From Nymphaea colorata (Eukaryota; Streptophyta; Magnoliopsida; Nymphaeales; Nymphaeaceae), in NCBI RefSeq assembly GCF_008831285.2, contig NC_045139.1, positions 16,722,354 to 16,786,353 on the forward strand: DNA of 64,000 nt. Direction: 5' to 3'. This document shows positions 23,662 through 37,528 of the stretch, piece after piece. A program made the position numbers and the translations under genes. How positions within the stretch are numbered: position 1 is the first letter of the stretch; every line of letters starts with the position of its first letter. The notes below the pieces were generated by a model. It was not told the origin of the DNA. It saw only the letters and a list, made by a program, of their open reading frames with translations, and searched no databases.

Positions 23662-25940
23662 AAGAGAACTTGTCTCGGATCGGTAACATGGTATATATAA
23701 AATGGTCTGAAAAATTAGGTAATGGCAGGTCAAAATTGATCGGTTATATGTATAATGTATTTATTTATTTGGCACTAAAGAAAAGGGGCATAATAGTCCA
23801 AAATAAGACAGTTCTGCAGGTTTAAGTAAGCAATTAATCTATTTATTTATTTATTTGCGACATAATAGTCCAAAATGGGACGGTTCTGCAGGTTTAAATA
23901 AGCAATTAAAATGCCAAATGTCACAGTTTTATCTCATGTAGCAACTAATCTACATTGGATTCTCATACATTCTGAGATTGTCTCCTCTAATTAATCCACA
24001 GCCGGTGATGTTCGTACATTGGCTGGTAGCTCCTAATTCAAATCATTTTTACATCAAACAGGTGGATAACAAAAAATACTAAAGTGGTTTTGTTTTTTAA
24101 TTTTTTTTTTCTAAGTGCATCCCCTAAGGGACCAAGAACAGCAAATATATGCGCATGGGGGTGATATTAATGTTGAATTAGTGTTTTTTTCTTTCTTTTT
24201 TTATTTGTTTATTATTTTTTAATAAATCACACGTGTCGCGACACTTAATGGCTTGCACAAAATTACAAAGTTCTATATTTGGTCATGTTTATCCGGTAAG
24301 CAAGAAGAATATCCCACCGCCCAAATGAGAGCTCAGCCCCTCCAACCCCATGGTCCAAGGCGGTGCTGGCGTCATGTGGGGCTCGTAATACATGTTAGTT
24401 CTGCTTTCAGTGCATTGAGGTAGATCCTTCAACATGCATATAATACCTACTTTTGCGGCACATAAAGTTGATGCATTAAAAGCTAAAAACAGATACTAAC
24501 CGCCTCTCAACGTCTGCTTCATCCATTGTACTAACCTGACTGGAATCCACAAAAAAAAAAAAAAAAAAAGTTAACCATGTCACTTATGTTGATCAGGTTT
24601 CTTTTCAACGTTAAATATATAGAAAGAAGCATTGCGAATAGAAATTGCATATAAGGGGTTGAAAGTAACTTGGATCCTGGCTTCGGTAGACATGACAAAT
24701 TGACAATCAAAGCTACTCTTTTATCCCTCCGTCTGCATAGAATACTTAAAAAAAATCAGTGAACAGGACAGAACGAGCAGTTAATTTATTATCTTTATGG
24801 AAGATTTAGTTATTCAAGTTGTTAATATTAAAAAGAAAAAAATCTGCCCGTGTGATTTGAAAAACACAATGTCGCTTATCACGTGGAAAATTTCCTGTTT
24901 TTCTATGACTTATACACTGACAGTTCACATATTTTTCTTGTGAAAATTTCAGAGAAAGTTTGTCGCTTGTCATTAGAGAGTGTACTTTTTCATGTCCAAC
25001 TTATTTCCTCCCACCATTGGCTCACTTGCATATCCGTTTCACTGTAGAAATTCTCTCTCTTACCTCTCTCTGAAATTACAGGGCACGGCCTATGGTGTTT
25101 GCCCAAGTGAAATACTCGGTCTTTATATTAAAGTTTCAATATTACAACGAAGGCAACAATAACAAAACAGAATTATAATGCATGCCTTTCACATCTTGAA
25201 ATGCTAAAAACAAAGCAATTTAATAATTCTTTTCGATGTCATGTCCCACCCTCCAAAAAATCTTTAAATAGGCACTAGGATTGTTGTTTGGAATTTTTCA
25301 TGCAGCAAAAGTAACATTAATCTCTAAAATCCAAACGACACCCTTCTTGTTAAACTCTAGAACTGTACTGGGGATCAAATTTGCACTCATCTATCTAAAC
25401 CATTGTCTTCTTCTGCACATTTTGTCCTTTGTCAACGTCTAAAACTGATTGTCAACGTCGAAAACTGATTAAGGTCGCCTTGCAAATTCAAAGTAAACTG
25501 TACAGTATGCTGACATAGTTTGCAGGGGTCTGCACAACCCAAAAAACAAATAAATCAAATCCAGGACAGTCATTGTGAGGACAGGATGTTAGTCACATTC
25601 ATTCCTCCAATTCTAATCTAGAAACAGTCATTGTGAGGACATGATGTTAGTTTAACTTTACCTGGTGCAAAAGTGGAGTTACATGATGAGCGTTCTATTA
25701 ACCAGCCTTTTCACACCGACTTTCTGCTCGTGCAGACAATATGAGGACGATTTTGAGGTTACATATATGCAACACTAAAAGTGGAGTTTGCGTTAATTGG
25801 GTGTCAAGTCTCCAATTAGTGAAACCTGCCAGAGCTAAAGTTTGTAACACCAGAATTACAGGTCTCAATCTAGAGCTAAAATTAAGTAAATCAGCATGAC
25901 TTAACACATTTGGAGGAAATGAGAAGGTACTTAAATCCAT
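20220..25940. other. AT-rich intergenic DNA with repeats and no supported gene
   Basis: All open frames here are short, low-complexity and without recognisable motifs. What can be seen: a MITE-like fragment at about 20580-20715 ('ggggtggag' to 'cgcccctg'); an (AT)18 tract at 23622-23657; two diverged direct copies of about 70 bp near 23785-23845 and 23855-23910, sharing 'cataatagtccaaaat' and 'ttctgcaggttta'; and a short direct repeat 'cagtcattgtgaggaca' near 25565 and 25625. Confidence 0.55.
23622..23657. repeat. (AT)18 microsatellite
   Basis: Perfect AT dinucleotide run in the gene-poor 20-28 kb stretch. Confidence 0.95.
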
Positions 25941-28773
25941 CAATCAAATGAGATGCCTTAGGCGCGCTGTCCTTTGGCATAAAGCAAAAGAAGTTAAAGA
26001 GATCATCAAGGAGAGTGAAAAGCGGGGCACTCAAGTTCTACATCATGGAACAATTCAAGCAGGATATGATAAACATGCACCTCCAATGCCATCACACAAC
26101 AATAAAAAGGAAAAATTGGTGGTTTTCCTCCGACATCATAGGGGTTTTCTGTTATCAGAAAACACATGTTTGAGAAAGCCCTTGAGCAACAAACCGTTAC
26201 ACAGGGTTGAAGGCTTGAAGCAGCTAGTGAAATCTTTTACTACTGGACTGCCGCCTCCTCTAAGCAAATAGAAAGTGTTTTCCATGCTTTTTTGCGTGCA
26301 AGCCAGTGTGAGTTTCAGACTTTTGGGAGCAAAAACATGAACCCACCGGCTATTTCCTGAAGCAATATTGGTTTCAACCACATGGGCAAGAAACTTTACA
26401 CACTCAAATTTGAAAGGAAGTTCAGCAAGGCAAATTTATGATCCTTTTACGATAATTATGTTCACTGTTTCTCATGCATATGTAACATGGCAAAATCATC
26501 AAAGGACATCGTGTCTGTGTGCATGTGCGTGTGCAAGAGAGATCGAGCGAGAGAGCGAGAGATAGAAAGAGAACCAGTTACAGTTGCTCTGATGACTAGT
26601 TTAATTGTGGAATGACTATGGAGAGCTTCTCACCTGCTCCCACAAGCTGACAGAAAGCAGCACATGGGTCAGATATTTCCTTTCCTTTTGGGGTGCGTGT
26701 GCATGTGGGTAAAAAGAAGCAAGTTAATTGTTCTGGCTGCTCATAAGAGAGCTCTCCTCGCAGTTTGTCCCGAAATATGATCAGATATTTGTACATTCTA
26801 CTCCAGTATTCATCATAGAGATCATCATTGCAATAACATTTCATCAAAAAGTACAATAAAAAATACACAGGAGAATATTTAGAAGCAAGTTTTACACTTT
26901 TTATCATCCATCTTATGCACGTTCATGCACAAAATTCTGTGATTTAAATTTTAAAGAAATGTAAACATATGAAAGCAAACATACCGTCTTCGCAAGATAT
27001 ATTAAGCCATAGCAGATTCTATACAGCTTTAAGTTGATTATGAGCTTCACAATTCTTGACAGAAGCCATGTTTTGCCACTCTAATACTTTGCCATAGTAT
27101 TAAACTACTAGCTTCGTAAGACTTATTAAACCTCAGTAGACTCTATACATCTGGATGATGATTAGGAGTTTCATGTTTCTTTCAAACAGAAGCTGTTTTT
27201 GCCACTCTATTAGCTTGCCATATTATTAGACAACTGAGTCAACCTTGCACTGGTTAATGAATAAGCAAAAGAAATAACTAGCAACAAAGCACATGACCAC
27301 TTATCAGTCTCATAAAACACCAAAGCAGTGTTAAAGCCAAAAGCAATATCAGTGCCAAAAGATCAACCCAAGCATCAAAACAAGATAGATGAATGAAGAG
27401 TGCATGACCATGGGGATCCCATCCTATGTTCAGTAGGCCTAAAACAATCACCAGCAAAAAAATAACATCCAATGCACCTCTATAAGCACCAGCATGTAGC
27501 CAGGGGGCTTCCAGCCTTTGTTTGAGACAGGTAGGTGCATGCCATGTTTCAAACATGGGATGGTCCTGACTCCTTTTAACCAAGGAAAATTAGGTGACTG
27601 CCTAGCGACATGTGCACCTCTTGACAAGCTTTTGGAACTAGTCTTGGTAAATGCATAAACATGATGTTATAGAACAACTTTGTCACCCTCAAAATATTAC
27701 AACAGAACCAGAAATCACTTCCAGCACAAAGCAAACTTGATGTGAAATCAAAATACTTGAGCATCAGATGGATGTTTACCAATGCAACCACTAATCAACA
27801 TCCAGTTATGCCACACATTAAAGGACCTTGACTTATAGCAACACTCACTATAAGGAGTAACGAGCGGATTAAAATTCAAACGAACCACCCAAAAGTATCT
27901 ACACGAACCAAACAACTACAGGATAAAACACTTCAATTATAAAATCATGAACGTTAAGAGGACCGGCAGCTAATAAACAATCACCACAATCCTGCTTAAT
28001 TTACAGAAGTAAAATTGAAGTTCCAAACCAAAATCGACCATGTATAGAGTTGAACAAGGATTCTGGATTTTAGTTCCACTAATTTTTCTTATAGAAACGA
28101 CAATGTTCAGGAATAAGCAGCCATGGGACAAACAAGAAAGTCGTACGATCCGAATTGTCCCCAAAATAAAACTCTGTACGCGGGTACAACAAATAGACCA
28201 TCACGAGAACTTCTAGACCATAACACAACAGGTAAATAGCAATTACACTATCAATTCAACTACAACCACGCAGTTTTTTTTAGCCAAAAATAACCAAAAC
28301 TACGAACCAAGTAACGAGCTCGAAGACAAACATCAACAGAAACACCCAAATGAACGAACAGGTGAAATTCCATACATCATAAAAAGGGGATGAAATGAAC
28401 CAAGAACTTCAGAACTAAAGCGATGGATGACAGAGGAGTCGGTGCAAAAATCAACAAAACCTAGTAAGAAGAAAGATTCTTCAACAAATCACTAACCAAT
28501 GAAACACCCCACAGAAGCAATAATATAAATGAAATTCAACCCAGACCGACGGTTCCAAACAGATAACAAGAAATCATACAGAAACCCACAAGTCACATAT
28601 AACTGCAATCCATTGGACAGGACGCAGACGATACAGGGTTAAAGCGGAGAACTTAGTCCGTTCCACAATTGATAGACAAAGCGTCATATATAGATTATAA
28701 GGGGACATGATGAGCGGTACCCCACAAGATAAGATGCCCCATAGTCCAACGTACAACTCGTGGAACCCTAACC
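25941..28773. other. Intergenic region downstream of the membrane-protein gene
   Basis: An open frame of 107 codons (25948-26271, +) and others of about 100 codons on the - strand (26596-26907, 27278-27583) have no recognisable domain or splice context. Two diverged tandem units of about 125 bp lie at 26986-27110 and 27111-27235, sharing 'agaagc', 'tttgccactct' and 'ttgccata'. The part nearest 28773 is probably the 3' untranslated region of the - strand gene. Confidence 0.5.
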
Positions 28774-29376
28774 CTAATTTCCCTCGTACCCTTCCTTCGG
28801 CTTCACTGGCTCCGGAATCGACGGGATCTTGATGTACTCCTCGTGCCCGGAAAATTCGTCGTCCTGGGAGTGGAAATCGCACCCATTGTTGAAGAGGGAC
28901 CAGACAAGGTACATGGTAGACGCGGTGAGGGCGCCACAGGCGACGCCAAAGAGCAAAGAAACCACCACAGTGAGGATATCCCTGGCGCGGGCATGCAGCG
29001 AGCTCCTCATGTCGACGGGATCGGCCGCCACAGAAATGGCGGGCTTGGAGGGGACAACAAATTCCCGCTCGGTGGTTGTCACCAAGGGGAAGAAATCGGC
29101 GGGACGGGTGAGGCCAAGGCGGGAGAAATCGGACCGAATTAGGGAGAATTCAGATGATCCGTCGTCGAATCGGATGGTGGGCAAGAGAAGTTCAGACGGG
29201 TTGAACGTGTCGAGGGTTTTCAAGGAGTCCTTGGGGGAGGAGAACGAGTAGGAATAGGAAATGAGGAAGGTCCTGCAAGGGTGGAAGTGAGCGCCAGGCC
29301 TCGCCTGAACTCCCATGAGGGAGCTCATCAACGAGACGAGCAGGATAACTTGAAGAAGGAGATTGCCGGCAGCCAT
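28774..29376 (-). CDS. Plant membrane protein of unknown function, single exon
   Basis: The ATG at 29376 opens a 200-aa protein. Residues 1 to about 25 are a clear signal peptide ending before RPGAHFHPC. The central part (30-130) is Ser/Asp/Phe-rich and likely lumenal or extracellular. A transmembrane helix covers about 134-162 (LLFGVACGALTASTMYL), preceded by basic residues, and a short acidic tail ends KPKEGYEGN. It is therefore probably a type I membrane protein of the secretory pathway. I recognise the architecture as a conserved plant protein but know no function. The open frame continues upstream of this ATG, but that sequence looks like leader with a CT tract, and the signal peptide supports the chosen start. 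Confidence 0.82.
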   Translation of the reverse strand: MAAGNLLLQVILLVSLMSSLMGVQARPGAHFHPCRTFLISYSYSFSSPKDSLKTLDTFNPSELLLPTIRFDDGSSEFSLIRSDFSRLGLTRPADFFPLVTTTEREFVVPSKPAISVAADPVDMRSSLHARARDILTVVVSLLFGVACGALTASTMYLVWSLFNNGCDFHSQDDEFSGHEEYIKIPSIPEPVKPKEGYEGN

Positions 29377-30955
29377 GGACGTTGCAGTCAGGGAGAGAGA
29401 GAGAGAGAGAGCGAGAGAGTTGAAAAACGGAAGACGGGGCTGATGGTTTACTTTATTTAACCAAGGCTCTGGGAAATGGAAACTTTCAATTAGGCCCCTA
29501 ATATTTATCTTAAAATAAAATTGGCGCCATACCAATTTCTTTACCTTATAAGCACATTTGACGTTAAGCAAACACTTGCATGATTTTAATACGAGTCTTT
29601 CAAATTCAGAAGGATTTGCTTGCATGCAAAAAGAAGGCTTGATTCTTGGTTCAAAGTCTTCAAAATGAAAGTAAGTTTAGAGATCAAACATACTCACATT
29701 TTCATCAAGCCTCAAGCCAATAGATTTTTTTTCTTTTGACAATTTTTTTAAGATCCAAAAATAAAAATGAAAAAAAAACAAGTGAAAGGGGAGAGAAAAT
29801 ATGAAAAAGGCAGTTGGTATAAGAAAAGATGAACAAGCATATGATTAATAAAATTGTGATTGGCCTCTCCAAAAACATGAGATTTGCTATTACATTTCTC
29901 TAGATGGCAAACATGTGAATGTGATTGAGAAAACAGGTGCACGTCCAGTAGCATAAAGATGAAAAATAAATGAAAGAAGTAGGAATATGAATAGGGGATA
30001 TCAATGAATACCAATTTGATTTTGAATTTTATTTCAGTCAAATTAAAAAAAAAAAAATCACTATGCAGGTTCATAACTGATTAGGTTCGGAGTCCAATGT
30101 CTGACTGAGAGTTGAGATAGTTCATGCTTGATTATGTACTAAGACTGGATATTTTGGTGGTGCATTTGAATCAATTTTCAAATTCAAATCAGAATTCGAA
30201 TCTAATTATGTAAGATCTAATTTAGTCCAATTGGGTATGAATTATATCCAATTTGAACCCAAACTCATAGCATCCATAGGTAAATTATATCCAAGTTTTT
30301 TTTTTTTTAAGAATCGGAGATGTAGGCTGAATCCCTCATCCAAGTTTAAATGCATAATTTTTTACATATAATGTGGATTTAAGATCCATTTTACTAAAAT
30401 GAAACTGAGGATCACCTTTTGACGTAACCTAGAATTTAACATATGAAGCTATCAAAGACAACTTTAATATCCGCTTGTATTGATTTTTATACAATTCAAA
30501 ATAATGTAAACTATTTTAAATTGATTAAAGAAATTGAAGAAGTGGAAGCCTAAGAGCGTCGCATGAACAGCTGGCGGTAAGACTGGCTTTTAATATTAGA
30601 ATATTAGAGGCAGAAAAAAAAATTGACCATGGGTTTGACAAAAATTAGGGCGATTTTTAGAATTAGAGCAAAAATACTGGACCAATTCGGAAAAAGGTTG
30701 CCGCAATCTCCGCTTAGTAGAAGCTCCTTCCGCACCATCGCCTAAATTAGAGGCTCGTGAATTTCGTATTATATGGGAAATTCTGCAATTATTTTTACTT
30801 GAATCAACTTCCCCATCGAGAAGCCAACAGATGTCCCTGATGTTCGTCATTTGGCTGACTCTCTGACTTGGAGCTTCAAAGCCCTTCCTGTGGCGTCCAA
30901 GGATGAGTTTCGATATCTGAATATCGTATATTTGGTATTTCAATTAGTCTTGGAT
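29377..30955. other. Upstream region of the membrane-protein gene; dispersed repeat
   Basis: A GA/CT tract lies just upstream of the start (29394-29415). No gene is supported. The segment about 29756-29945 resembles 35752-35935 in the same orientation ('acaagtgaaa', 'aaaggcagtt', 'atttgctattaca', 'attgagaaaac' type blocks), so it is one copy of a dispersed, diverged repeat. Confidence 0.5.
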
Positions 30956-31190
30956 CTAACCCCAAAGGGGTTGTAGCGCACTGGCACAGGGAAGTGTTCT
31001 GTCCATTAAAAGCTAGGGATGGAGTCCTTAAAAGCTAGGGATCGAGTCCTTAGGCGTCATTTGATCGCTCCAAAGCTGCTTAGTTATTGGCTCGTAAAAG
31101 GGCCTGAAACAAGCTTGGTAATCCAGGAAGGAAGGCACCCCGGAGCCTGTGGCCTCTGTCTCACCCTAAAAAAAAAAGAAAAAAAAAATA
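30956..31190 (+). mobile_element. SINE-like element with tRNA-type internal promoter
   Basis: A box A-like motif (tagcgcactggc, about 30974) and a box B-like motif (ggatcgagtcc, about 31039) stand in tRNA order. The element ends in an A-rich tail at 31168-31189. A 22-bp unit (ttaaaagctagggat plus gagtcc) is tandemly doubled at 31006-31049, so a box B-like sequence occurs twice. No clear target-site duplication was found, so the call is tentative. Confidence 0.45.
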
Positions 31191-32061
31191 TAAGACTCAT
31201 GATTTGAGAATGATACAGCAACAAAATTTAATCAAGTAGTATGTTTGAAGTTTAAGCTTTGCAATATGTTTCCCCTAAACAAACATTAAAAAAATTCATT
31301 TTCAAAGGCATCAGGGTTTTCCAACGCATTATTTGGCTTCTCTCAAAGACTTCGAATCATCCAGTCTCTGCACATGGGTAGAACAAATGTTGAAAAACAA
31401 TGCTGACTGATAACTACTAGGAATTTTTAGTGATTTTAAATGTTTTAAAGGAGTGTTTGGTAGAGAATATAAAAAATTCCAACGCGTGAGAAATACATTT
31501 TATTTAGTTGATCTAAATACAATACATTTACATTTCAAGACCAACAAGTTGACCCTTTTGAACATATCTATAATTTCAGATTTGGGAAAGAAAATAAACT
31601 GAACCCGATGAAGAGAGAAAAAAAAAAAAAGACATAAACCGGTGGCATTAAGAAAAATTCCATCCAATTAGAAACAGACGCGTTTTAGGCTATCATCTAG
31701 GCGTCTAATTATTCAACCCGATTGATTACTTAAAACTATAGAAACAGACCCAATTTCTTTAATCGAATATCCAACCAACAATTAAGGACCCAAGTAATTC
31801 TCAACAAATATGGTAGCTACATATATATATAATTCTACCCTTCAATAAGAATTAGCTCCACCACTACTAATTTCATTTTCTATCATTAAATTTCATAGTT
31901 TTATCCAATAACCTGCGCTATGAATGTGATTTTTGCATCTAAGCCATTATAAATATATAAAAAGAGATAATTCTATACAAACGTAGAGGGAATTTATAAA
32001 GGCGCAAGATCGGCAAACTCAATTTATTGTCTCCCGCCACTCATATATTTTTAAGCACGAA
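31191..32061. other. AT-rich intergenic DNA
   Basis: No open frame or motif of note. Contains poly-A runs and a short AT tract near 31820. Confidence 0.5.
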
Positions 32062-32090
32062 GACCATAGCCGTGGAATATTTTTTCAATA

Positions 32091-32355
32091 GAAACCCTGT
32101 AAAGCAACAGCAAAAAATACATTCACATGGTTCAAAAGAATGTCAATCAAACTACATATGATTAAACTTTCAATGCCCCAGGCTCTAAGACAAAATTCAT
32201 TAACTGAAGATACAGCAAAAAATACATTCAGAAACCCTGTAAAGCAACAGCAAAAAATACATTCACATGGTTCAAAAGAATGTCAATCAAACTACATATG
32301 ATTAAACTTTCAATGCCCCAGGCTCTAAGACAAAATTCATTAACTGAAGATACAG
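32091..32355. repeat. Local tandem repeat, 140-bp period
   Basis: Two almost identical units start with 'gaaaccctgtaaagcaa' at 32091 and 32231. They lie just downstream (on the - strand) of RPL23A copy 1. The paralogous flank of copy 2 has a related single version (about 36256-36605), interrupted by other sequence. Confidence 0.9.
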
Positions 32356-32474
32356 GTCCTAGTTAGACTGACTACAGCTCCCGGCATAGATTTTTCGTCC
32401 ATCCGAAACTCCATAATCACAATTTTTTTTTCTGGAAAAAAAGCAAGAAAACAGAGGCAGGCAACTGATCCAAT

Positions 32475-33208
<734 letters not shown>

Positions 33209-34105
33209 TCTATCGCAAATTAGCTACCTCAAAAGTGCTACCTGCAAAAAGGGAAACAGGTTAAGATTTCAACAAATTATAAATATAAAATCAGACACAC
33301 CAAAAGATGCTTGAGCATTCAGAATAAAGCAGCAAAAGAATCCAAGAAAAAGGAGAAAATTGTTCATGCCCAGCACATGCTTCGGTTTAATCTGTCCTAG
33401 TGATGACATTCAAACTCTACGAAGAAGGGTCAACAAGGCTATAGATAGCAGATACATGCAATATGCACACTATCACAATCAAGACCTCCATGATAATTCT
33501 TCTATATAACCACAAATATGGACAACTAATTCCATCCAAAATTGCAGCAATTAAACAAAGTCAATTCAAAATTACTACAGCTACCTAAATATAAAGTAAA
33601 TTACTAACAAAGCAAAATAGAAGGCAGTTTGCTACAGACGCAATGACAAAAATAATGCCCAGAACTTGACAAAGGCAAGTAATCATCAACCTGTATCTAT
33701 AGTCTACCATATTAGCGGACTCAAGAGCACAAGAGATCTAAAGATTGTTCAACTAGAGATTACAAACTTGAACTGCAATACCAACAATACAAAATAATAA
33801 CAATTCGATTCACTCGAGCACATCAAGGCAATTTAATAACTAATGAACTTGGGAATGTAAAACTGCTTCTAAAATGCAACGATACATATACTCAGAACTG
33901 ATCTAATATGCACAGATTAAACGAATGGATTGAGCAAGGAACCCAAGACACAAAACTACTTAATTTGATATAAAGTGTGGATTCTATGTAGTCAAAATAC
34001 AGAATAAGTCTAGAAAACTATGTAACATTTAGCAGGAAAGCAGCCTAAGAACTGTAAGATCTAACATGTTGTTATCATGCAATGAGGCAAAGCAAGGCGT
34101 TGAGC

Positions 34106-34390
34106 CTATCGCAAAGCAAGGGGTAACGTGAGAGAGAGAGAGAGCCCCGATTCCTGATCGGCAGCCCTTGTTTGCAGCATGAGAGTAATAGAGACTGAGA
34201 GACAAATCGAAGGCAGAAGAAGGGAGGGAGGAAGAGAGAGAGAGAGAGAAAGAGAGAGAAAGAGCCCTCGCCTGAGCGGTGCCGGCGTTGAAGCGAGAGA
34301 GATAGAGAGAGACGCTCACAAACAGAGAACGGTTGGCAGCTTCCTCGGGGATGAAAGAAGAGAGAAGAGGGATTTTATTTTTAGGGTTAC
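34106..34390 (-). promoter_or_regulatory. Leader and telo-box region of RPL23A copy 1
   Basis: On the - strand this reads a telo-box-like AACCCTAA (34388-34381) followed by a pyrimidine-rich CT stretch. This combination is typical of plant ribosomal-protein gene starts. A long 5'-untranslated intron would link it to the leader exon near 33240. The second unit has a related block at 38700-38835. Confidence 0.45.
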
Positions 34391-34959
34391 GTAGCGAAAG
34401 GAACCGTGTTTGCATTTTTTTTTTCACCAAAAAAAAAAAAACAGCGTGGACAGCGATCACACACTGGGATTTGGCAGTTGGCATACTATAATACAGAAAT
34501 GCAGCCTGCGAGAAAACCTCCTTCACTGAAGTTTCTCACAATAATATCAACAAATTTAAAATACCATAGAGATCAACACTAAACTCCACGGTACATATGC
34601 ATTTCAAAGTGGGGTTGGAACATGAAGAGGTGCTAAACTCGAATCTTCATGTATTTCACTTTAGAAGACATTTCGCCACAAGCACGAACCGCAATTCCTG
34701 ATCAAATTTCTCTTGATTTCCCGTAGCTAATGCTTCTCACCTCATAGATTCAGAGACCTAATGAACATTTATCGTTCTAAAAAACGTTCATTCGAACAAC
34801 TTTTTTCACCAAAATTACACCATCGAAGATAGATTCTGTCACGTAATTGCACTTGAAACTTCGACAAAGATCCGCTTGTTGAAGCAGTAGAAACAGCAAC
34901 GATATCATACCCATCGAATAAACCAGGGAATGGAGTTCATCTAGGAAACAAAGAAACAA

Positions 34960-35060
34960 AGAATAGAATGACCTTCCCCGTGAATTTCCCCGCCACCGGC
35001 TCCACCAGAAAACCCTAGAGGCGAAAGGTTTGGGGCAAGGCTCGATACTCTTTTATATAC
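34960..35060 (-). promoter_or_regulatory. TATA box and possible first non-coding exon, unit 1
   Basis: The - strand has TATATAAAA at 35059-35051, followed by a GC-richer stretch (about 35025-34970) conserved with 39745-39690 in unit 2. It ends in a possible GT donor near 34968. It may be the main or an alternative promoter of RPL23A; the link is inferred from conservation only. Confidence 0.4.
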
Positions 35061-35345
35061 AGCTAACACTTTCCAGAATCAACCTTCCTACTCTTGGAGT
35101 ATTACGGTTTATCCTTCCCTTTCATGAACGGGTGGGACCTCTCCAGATCCATTTTAGATATTTGGACATTGGGGACGGACTAGAATCCGAGTTCGAGGCG
35201 ATGAAGTGGATTCCGACTCTGAGATGTTTATTTTTATTTCCAAGGGTACAAACTCGCCGTACTTGATTTGGATCTGGATATAGATCCCATTAGCGATGTC
35301 CATGGCTCGAATTAGAGGGTTGTGTATAGGCTTAATCTCAATTAA

Positions 35346-36229
35346 AGCTGCCAGCCTACCAGCTGTTGATTTCAATACAAGTGTTCAAAATTCAACAAGC
35401 TTATAGGTTAATATTCGACTTGTCACCAGGCCATAAGCCAATAGAAAGTTCTTTCTTTCTTTTCATTTTATTTGGAGGAATCACCACACATTGAAACTCT
35501 CTTAGGCCATTCTCCCGCTTCCAGGATCCTAAACTTCTATCGTACATCGGTTTGATAAGGAGCGAGCGCCACTCTGATGTATAAAGAAAGAGATTGATGA
35601 TTTGAAATGGATAGAAGTGCATAAAGTTCAAAGAGACCATAAGAGTATTGGTTAGCACAACACTCTCACCCTGTTTCTAGTACAATGACATAGCGTCAAC
35701 ATAATTACATGCACTGCAAGGAGTATGGCTCATAAGGCAGACGTCTTCAAGATTCAAAAAACAAGTGAAAAGGGATGAGAATATACGAAAAGGCAGTTTG
35801 AACTAGGCAGTTCGAACAAGAAAACATGAACAAGTACATTATTAACTAAATATTGTCATTGGCACCTCCCAAACATGTCATTTGCTATTACAATTCTTTA
35901 GATAGCAAATATTTGATTAAGAAAACAGATAATATTGTCATTGGCCATTTCCCCTTATGTCGGGCTGCACTGTAGACAAGTTGGGCTCGAGCTTAGTCAG
36001 CTCAAACTTGACTCAACTCATATCTTGGGCCAAGCTGTACAAGGTTACTTCAAGCTGGAGTTGACAAACCAAGTGGTAGCTCGAGCACAATTTTCCCAAT
36101 TCTCCATTTGACCTTCTCTTTCCTTCATTTTATGTTTGGTAATTGCAAAAAGAAAAGAACAACCTAGATTAAACCAACTTACTCAAGTTTAATCAAGTCG
36201 AGTTCATGTTACATGAACCGGATTCGTTT
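35346..36229. other. Spacer between the two duplication units
   Basis: No gene is supported. About 35752-35935 is a diverged copy of the repeat at 29756-29945. The stretch 35950-36085 is rich in 'gctcgagc' and 'gggct' motifs resembling fragments of a common plant GC-rich repeat. Confidence 0.5.
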
Positions 36230-36793
36230 GACCATAGCCACGAAATACTTTTCCATAGGAACCCTGTAAAGCAAGTCGGCAAATGAACATATCCTAGCAC
36301 AGTAATATTTAGACCGAATAACAAACAGAAGGTCCAGCTCATTTTAGCCAATTAAACGGGGAAATGGCCGAACCTGTCTGTTAATGTTATTGAGACCAGA
36401 CATTGAGATTCACTTGGTTAATTCAGCCTTGGGCTGTTTGCAGCCGTAAATCGGGCCAGCAAGACCCCGTCCGATAGCCAACCCCGCTCCCTGGCCGCAT
36501 CCCAGCATGCCATGCCAGCGATTCACACGGTTCAAAAGAATTGTCCATCAAAGATACAACCTGATTAGACTTTCAATGCGTCGTGCTCATTGACTGAAGA
36601 TACAGGTACTAGTTAGACTGGATAACGCTCCCGGATTACGAACTTCAAAATACTGATAAAAAGGATAACAAATCCTAACGGGTAGAATGAATACAAGATG
36701 CATAAATTTTCCCATCCATCTAAAACTCCATAATCGCAAAACATTCCTGGAAAGGAAGCAAGAAAACAGAAGCAGGCCACTGATCGAGCCAAT

Positions 36794-37528
<735 letters not shown>

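Noticed and set aside
25948-26271. 107-codon + strand open frame
   Set aside because: No domain, splice or promoter context; kept only as a remark in the intergenic entry.
26986-27235. CRISPR-like array of direct repeats
   Set aside because: Only two diverged units in plant nuclear DNA, with no spacer pattern and no cas genes.
34029-34526. 165-codon - strand frame rich in Ser/Leu
   Set aside because: Product of the CT-rich leader of RPL23A; low complexity and not conserved in unit 2.
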